Of a DNA stretch of 45,886 nt, positions 45,001-45,886 are shown piece after piece. The stretch is taken from NCBI GenBank assembly GCA_028684935.1, contig JAQUEX010000003.1, forward strand, positions 1-45,886. The letters run 5' to 3'. Below the pieces are notes generated by a model that worked only from the letters and a program-made list of their open reading frames with translations, made no database searches and had not been told where the DNA came from. Source of the DNA: Kiritimatiellia bacterium. Its GTDB lineage: Bacteria; Verrucomicrobiota; Kiritimatiellia; RFP12; UBA1067. Made by a program: the position numbers and the translations under genes. Within the stretch, counting starts at the first letter, position 1, and each line of letters begins with the position of its first letter.

Positions 45001-45886
45001 ACCGAGAACCGGATCACGGTGCCGACGACGGAAACGACGGCGTTTACGGTGCAGGTGACCGATAACAAGTCCGCGCCGGTTACCGACGCACAGTCCGTCA
45101 TCGCGGTGACCGCTGTCAACGACGCGCCGGTCATCATCGGGACGCGGTCCGGGCAGACCGTTTATGCGGCAACGCCGATCCGGCCCTTTGCGTCGGTGAC
45201 GGTGCGTGAGGTTGACGACGAGACGACGCAGCCGCTGGATATCACGCTAAGCGTGGAAGCCCCGGAAAACGGCATCCTCAGCCAGCTCGGCGATTTTGTC
45301 TGGGTTTCCAACGGCGTGTATCGCGCGAGCGGGCTCACGGCTGAAGCCGCCACGCTGCAGATGCGTCAGATGGAGTTTCTGGTCGGGCCGAATGTCGTCG
45401 CGCCGGGCGCACCGCTGCTCACAGTGTTGCGCATCACGGTGGATGACCGTTTTGCGGAGCCCGTGGCAGACGGCCAGACGAGTGTCCTGGCCGTCAATGC
45501 GTACCTTGACACGGTGCAGCCGACCGACGCCGTCTTAAAGCGGAGTTTCGGTTTTGCGGTGGACATCCAGTCGGAAACAGCAGTCGTGGGCGCGCCGGGC
45601 ACGGCGGTGAACGGCAACGACTCCGGGTCGGCGTTCGTCTACCGGTTGCAGCCCGGCACCGAGGATACATGGGAGGTGTGGCGTCAGTTGCAGCCGGAGA
45701 CGGTGGACGCGTCGGATAAATTCGGCCACGCGGTTGCGATCAGCGGCGATCTGATTGCCGTCGGTGCCATCCAGGACGAAGTGGGTGGGCTGGCGGTTGG
45801 CGCCGTCTATCTCTTCCAACGTGACTTGGGGGGGGATGAAAACTGGGGCTTCTTGACGCGGATCGCCCCGCCCAACCTCCCGGCCG
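36049..45886 (+). CDS. Giant cadherin-like/FG-GAP exoprotein, 3' end outside window
   Basis: The frame is open from the ATG at 36049 to the window edge: at least 3279 residues with no stop. It starts with signal peptide MKAKQTVQWIGMLCLLAAAA, after GGAG. Domains in order are Ig-like beta sandwiches (about 25-680), a CSPG-like RPFAG module (685-804), a Gly-rich right-handed beta-helix (about 825-1080, SGGGGGAISF near 975) and a lamin-tail-like domain (from about 1178: VAITEIQ, DPFIEVY, DLSGFTLYVNG). Cadherin-like/VCBS-type repeats with an LDVLANDR motif follow (about 1400-2900), then two more RPFA modules (about 2898-3151). FG-GAP repeats (FGHAVAISGDLIAVGA) run to the edge. These modules are common in adhesins and matrix proteins and usually bind calcium. 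The C-terminus, where an anchor or sorting signal would lie, is not in the window. Confidence 0.88.
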   Translation, partial: MKAKQTVQWIGMLCLLAAAARGGTVAVTPASKTYLQTELTVGTPVSLPITLQGWGTTNLTVSATGGGSIFAPWVSPSEALPQSTARTLYLYPLGSAGNTTVTVTVNASGSAPVSAEVSLAVTPIPLLNGLQATASFNEDTPYSDSFSVTYWGSSSALSWSAVIQTGGDVLQSAVLSGSGLSRTLTLTPRSNKNGAASVLVSVGDGTHSDSQTVAVTVAAVPDAPQVTGLSAILNLQEDVSTQLVFTVTDLDEGDSGAIASTAAVTGGASSLFDTVSIQATTLHLVPHDDAYGWCTVRVVTANSFLTTTNSIRVNVRPVADAPVVAAWPTQPLELDVGGLKITSLFPSVSVTDDDHLAYRNGTSNEYLKATVTVDNQTLLFASGTATSTTNLSAGAVPAAVTSWLHGLSLYPPESTYAPVGTAITNTLSLRVYGFGSNDTLSVTSTVPVILTNRNHPPTFIPSVNPSTIQEGQTLTPFEINNVNDLDAIHTAFTLVLSVRPEDAALAVLSTPGSLYGNASELNTQLRNVGITAMSGVMTTPSTNITVRYVLSDSIDSVTNEVTLVISQAATAPVINGIDELTAYYTVSDIETVIPFPNVITYDVDQGGQQMLRADISVSDPSLGVLTVGGVVASSFSLLSQSSLQDQLRSLIFEPVSGALAIGSSAEVVLVLTVTDATGLATVNSLTRVFITAVNKPPRVTVPLLQPLLLPPDVDARPFAGILVTNDDVHAMTMTLTLDDAAKGTLSNLGGFLYAGGEYTMSGTLDAINASLTNIIYTLSPLYVFPPDNPGGTLFTLTVEDYQVKLGQAQLWVQIQDAPRNHLVTRTANDGAPGSLLFAVAHASNNDVITFALPEYPAVIRVPAAFGPMVLAASLTLKGPGADLLTISGDSDGDGDADTQLFVVQAHAVFEGLTLAQGTAAFGGAVSVAQSGSFVLKACAIVDCEAAEYGGAIDVEGSLRAEKCYFAGNRVIAMSGGGGGAISFYSPHDSVIVNTTFSSNRVEDAGGYGGGAVYVERLNDASMNLSVTHCTFAGNADASGHASAVFVVGGNSFATLKNTVLSDYSEVDGARNIDVTGDGWVVSEGGNVCDDSTRTAYMQAGGLSVYLLTHVSDQTGMAPGLGTLTQESGDSTPFFPLQINSPALGCAQSSATAVDQRERMRRTVPGDAGAVQHDAAERVAITEIQVSVGAGESDPFIEVYVPRDGFEADLSGFTLYVNGVAAHTFGQGDLALTNSVYPTLVPAADIPASYRLRPGRGVVVVFPKGAVADFDGFSPLNPTPVVRGSQVSDAAAFAQLLSPYGQGTVMIARSAAAAPVVGHAFQTVFIDPEAVSGTSRLDTAQNSIALAPQGRGFAFLPHSSVCAEMLCGWRGRPVVTVSSLLLQSPGATVDGLPFGVLNATPVAVDDAVTVTEDEIGSFFVLENDRDADNDPIILVDVSTGSGPGAGDAAATVSSLGADVTVVPDTNPLRGTHLIYDPRQVAILQALPVGVEILDTFCYEIIDMGSAPVDGIPDGTPSNTWITAVNHRLQSGASVVLSDVSVPAYNGTFTVAVIDEDRFAIPVPFAGMPDEPGAWQTDGPRVPSARSEAVVTVKVTGVNDAPVVTGDVFTNVLEGTSVRIMSRPELAGAVLSLSGDPVPVPLPHPENLIANDTDPDSDDTWQTLRVVGVFGSVNAITDYAGTPGSAPVAVTAPAHGLTSGTRILIANYGGHPSYNGYHTVTVLDENTLTLPILFAGNDAAKGVWVILDEDNRYHAFTDAGATAMLTLRADPREDHVIYDTAGSSFMEGLAEGELFTDRFYQAVEDRHGAIGIGPLDVVVCGVNDRPAVLPDPVGLDVLEPLITPATPLAAVLADGLDLLYSLPPVSGMSGRVDVQALDLSGTLQGMLVVPDLWVTDEDTPILLAASDLLTNDSDIDRLDQLVVAEVGPFSRMGAALALAGGQITYDPSAGAALQTLSREEQAIDTFEAVVTDHMTGGTVTSLVAVLVVGRNDTPVARPDSIALTEDEAVVFNPILHPAATPALHDSDIDRDGHQPDDLLTLIASSNMTTAGEARVDLLPLEARYDATVSELLNQLADWQSYTDTFDYTLTDNSFLFVVEDAFYVPSNTVGRVLDVLANDRDLTPMPTPLTIVEAGPTLNGGTVSIAEGGQYLIYDSLIGAVGDDSFRYVVESGAGLRRSARVQVRSVVPSLNGILSAADDVYVVAYGETAVLDVLANDNMLPEGGASLSLSPAVLWSSQPGQPVLSGNRFLFTATNGTDVLRFAYEVHAGGPSVASADVTVQVIDRRGMLDVQDDTFSVATDSASNTLDVLANDVLVTGTREALRIAALLQPPAFGAAVLNESETAVVYTPNPGFIGIEHITYLATDRMGGTGTGVVSVIVGQPDAVVDFFTVEATTNEVVIPLDVLANDRVQPFSGGAMTLVSVVPEVTAIGVMQVNGNGALLAFAPSNVLGQVDYDYVAADATGRSVTGRVTVATVAAGLYANTDRFVVRGGGSGYLLDVLANDRSYPDVNKTYSILSVGGGEGAPSAGGSVSVDGNLLSYTPAPGFFGQESFTYLMSDSVATWSAWVTVTVSRGDLFANADRFSVFYKLESGGTGARAFSLPVVLNDRIHPALGQTIQISGLGTGVHAPDVSGEVSVAADGVTLIYRPGALPEPIYVERFTYEITDGTERRASAVVEVEVRNRAGALDERMGDDAFTVARNSQENCLDVLRNDGVLPDSSAGWSVTGVTASAYGGTVVVDGMGVRYTPPENFVGEDSFLYDVNDGLGGTGRARVRVRVGALPMLPDTFAVLSGSVENEFDVVANDALDDAYTDEYALADVFGASSGGWVGLSPSNTVLYTPAAAYAGSYPYTESFLYVVADDAAGSVTGCVSVTVHERGSDCSTTSVTVHVAGRNDIPVLLNTAPNAPITDKQTARPFAGVTVTEVDQQTLEPVDVLVWLDDAAKGVLQELGGFVDLGGGRYGLTAVTAASATAQLRNLLFVPTENRITVPTTETTAFTVQVTDNKSAPVTDAQSVIAVTAVNDAPVIIGTRSGQTVYAATPIRPFASVTVREVDDETTQPLDITLSVEAPENGILSQLGDFVWVSNGVYRASGLTAEAATLQMRQMEFLVGPNVVAPGAPLLTVLRITVDDRFAEPVADGQTSVLAVNAYLDTVQPTDAVLKRSFGFAVDIQSETAVVGAPGTAVNGNDSGSAFVYRLQPGTEDTWEVWRQLQPETVDASDKFGHAVAISGDLIAVGAIQDEVGGLAVGAVYLFQRDLGGDENWGFLTRIAPPNLPA
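38101..38460 (+). repeat. RPFAG module, copy 1 (coding)
   Basis: A roughly 120-residue module with RPFAGILVTNDD then LDDAAKGTLSNLGGF. Related copies lie at 44740-45120 (RPFAGVTVTEVD, LDDAAKGVLQELGGF) and 45121-45507 (RPFASVTVREVD, NGILSQLGDF). The copies are separated by more than 6 kb of unrelated modules, suggesting internal shuffling. CSPG-like fold inferred. Confidence 0.6.
40603..40779 (+). repeat. FCCH-like inserted module, copy 1 (coding)
   Basis: Residues 1519-1577 read WITAVNHRLQSG, then YNGTFTVAVIDEDRF and PVPFAG. A matching module lies at 41104-41292. The pattern (hydrophobic-T-x-x-H-x-L-x-SG, YNG, V-x-D-x-x, P-x-x-F-x-G, W) resembles small FCCH-like domains known from phage tail and surface proteins. 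Both copies sit inside cadherin-like domains. Confidence 0.5.
41104..41292 (+). repeat. FCCH-like inserted module, copy 2 (coding)
   Basis: Residues 1686-1748: VAVTAPAHGLTSG, YNGYHTVTVLDENTL, PILFAG, GVWVILDED. It aligns with copy 1 along its whole length at about one third identity by eye. Confidence 0.5.
42379..44466 (+). repeat. LDVLAND tandem protein repeats, about 96-aa period
   Basis: LDVLAND or close variants begin at 42379, 42676, 42964, 43252, 43540, 43852 (LPVVLND), 44170 (LDVLRND) and 44446 (FDVVAND). Spacings are 297, 288, 288, 288, 312, 318 and 276 nt. Each unit also has a terminal YTP...F.G...F.Y segment. These are cadherin-like/Ig repeats; the Asp/Asn residues would coordinate calcium between units. 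DNA identity between units is low, so this is an old array rather than a recent amplification. Confidence 0.75.

Overview
The window is high-GC bacterial chromosome with dense coding on both strands. It has short bicistronic housekeeping stretches, two secreted glycoside hydrolases, and a very large operon of exported giant proteins filling the last 25 kb. A Tat-type signal on an unexpected enzyme, FG-GAP, cadherin-like and lamin-tail exoproteins, PA14-like modules and a REP-associated tyrosine transposase together suggest the PVC superphylum (Kiritimatiellota, Lentisphaerota or Verrucomicrobiota). This is an inference from protein style; there is no rRNA or other marker gene here to fix the taxon. 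No tRNA, rRNA, CRISPR array or prophage was recognised.

Region 1 (1-3166, minus strand) holds a tandem double-AAA ATPase and a DEDDh 3'-5' exonuclease. Region 2 (3167-7325, plus strand) starts with a repeat-bearing leader and a palindrome over a possible -10 box. It then has a glycyl radical enzyme with an apparent Tat signal, its radical-SAM activase, and a GreA/GreB-like factor. Region 3 (7326-8024) is a repeat patch with a perfect inverted pair of GTAG-headed REP-like palindromes and a truncated HEPN-like ORF. That ORF ends exactly at a repeat also found at the end of the activase gene.

Region 4 (8025-16057) encodes a secreted GH101-like protein, a convergent FmdB zinc-ribbon gene, a 60-nt-period direct repeat, a REP-associated tyrosine transposase (RAYT), and a secreted GH42-like protein. 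Region 5 (16046-19957, minus strand) is a compact run: a coiled-coil NYN-domain protein, an RsmC-like methyltransferase (TGATG overlap) and a CDF metal-efflux protein.

Region 6 (20433-45886, plus strand, leaving the window) is the most striking part. Six consecutive genes, each with a signal peptide or lipobox, are separated by 13-66 nt. In order they are a 333-aa GWNAVWLEV-type protein, a 605-aa Ala-rich protein, a 3024-aa giant with an N-terminal PA14-like part and a C-terminus reminiscent of Tc-toxin TcA, an 838-aa Calx-beta/thrombospondin-3 protein, a parvulin-like lipoprotein without the catalytic histidines, and a cadherin-like/FG-GAP giant of more than 3279 residues. I read this as one envelope or extracellular assembly: two giant structural proteins, smaller partners encoded first, and a dedicated periplasmic chaperone. 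I know of no named system with this layout; its function is not established by the sequence.
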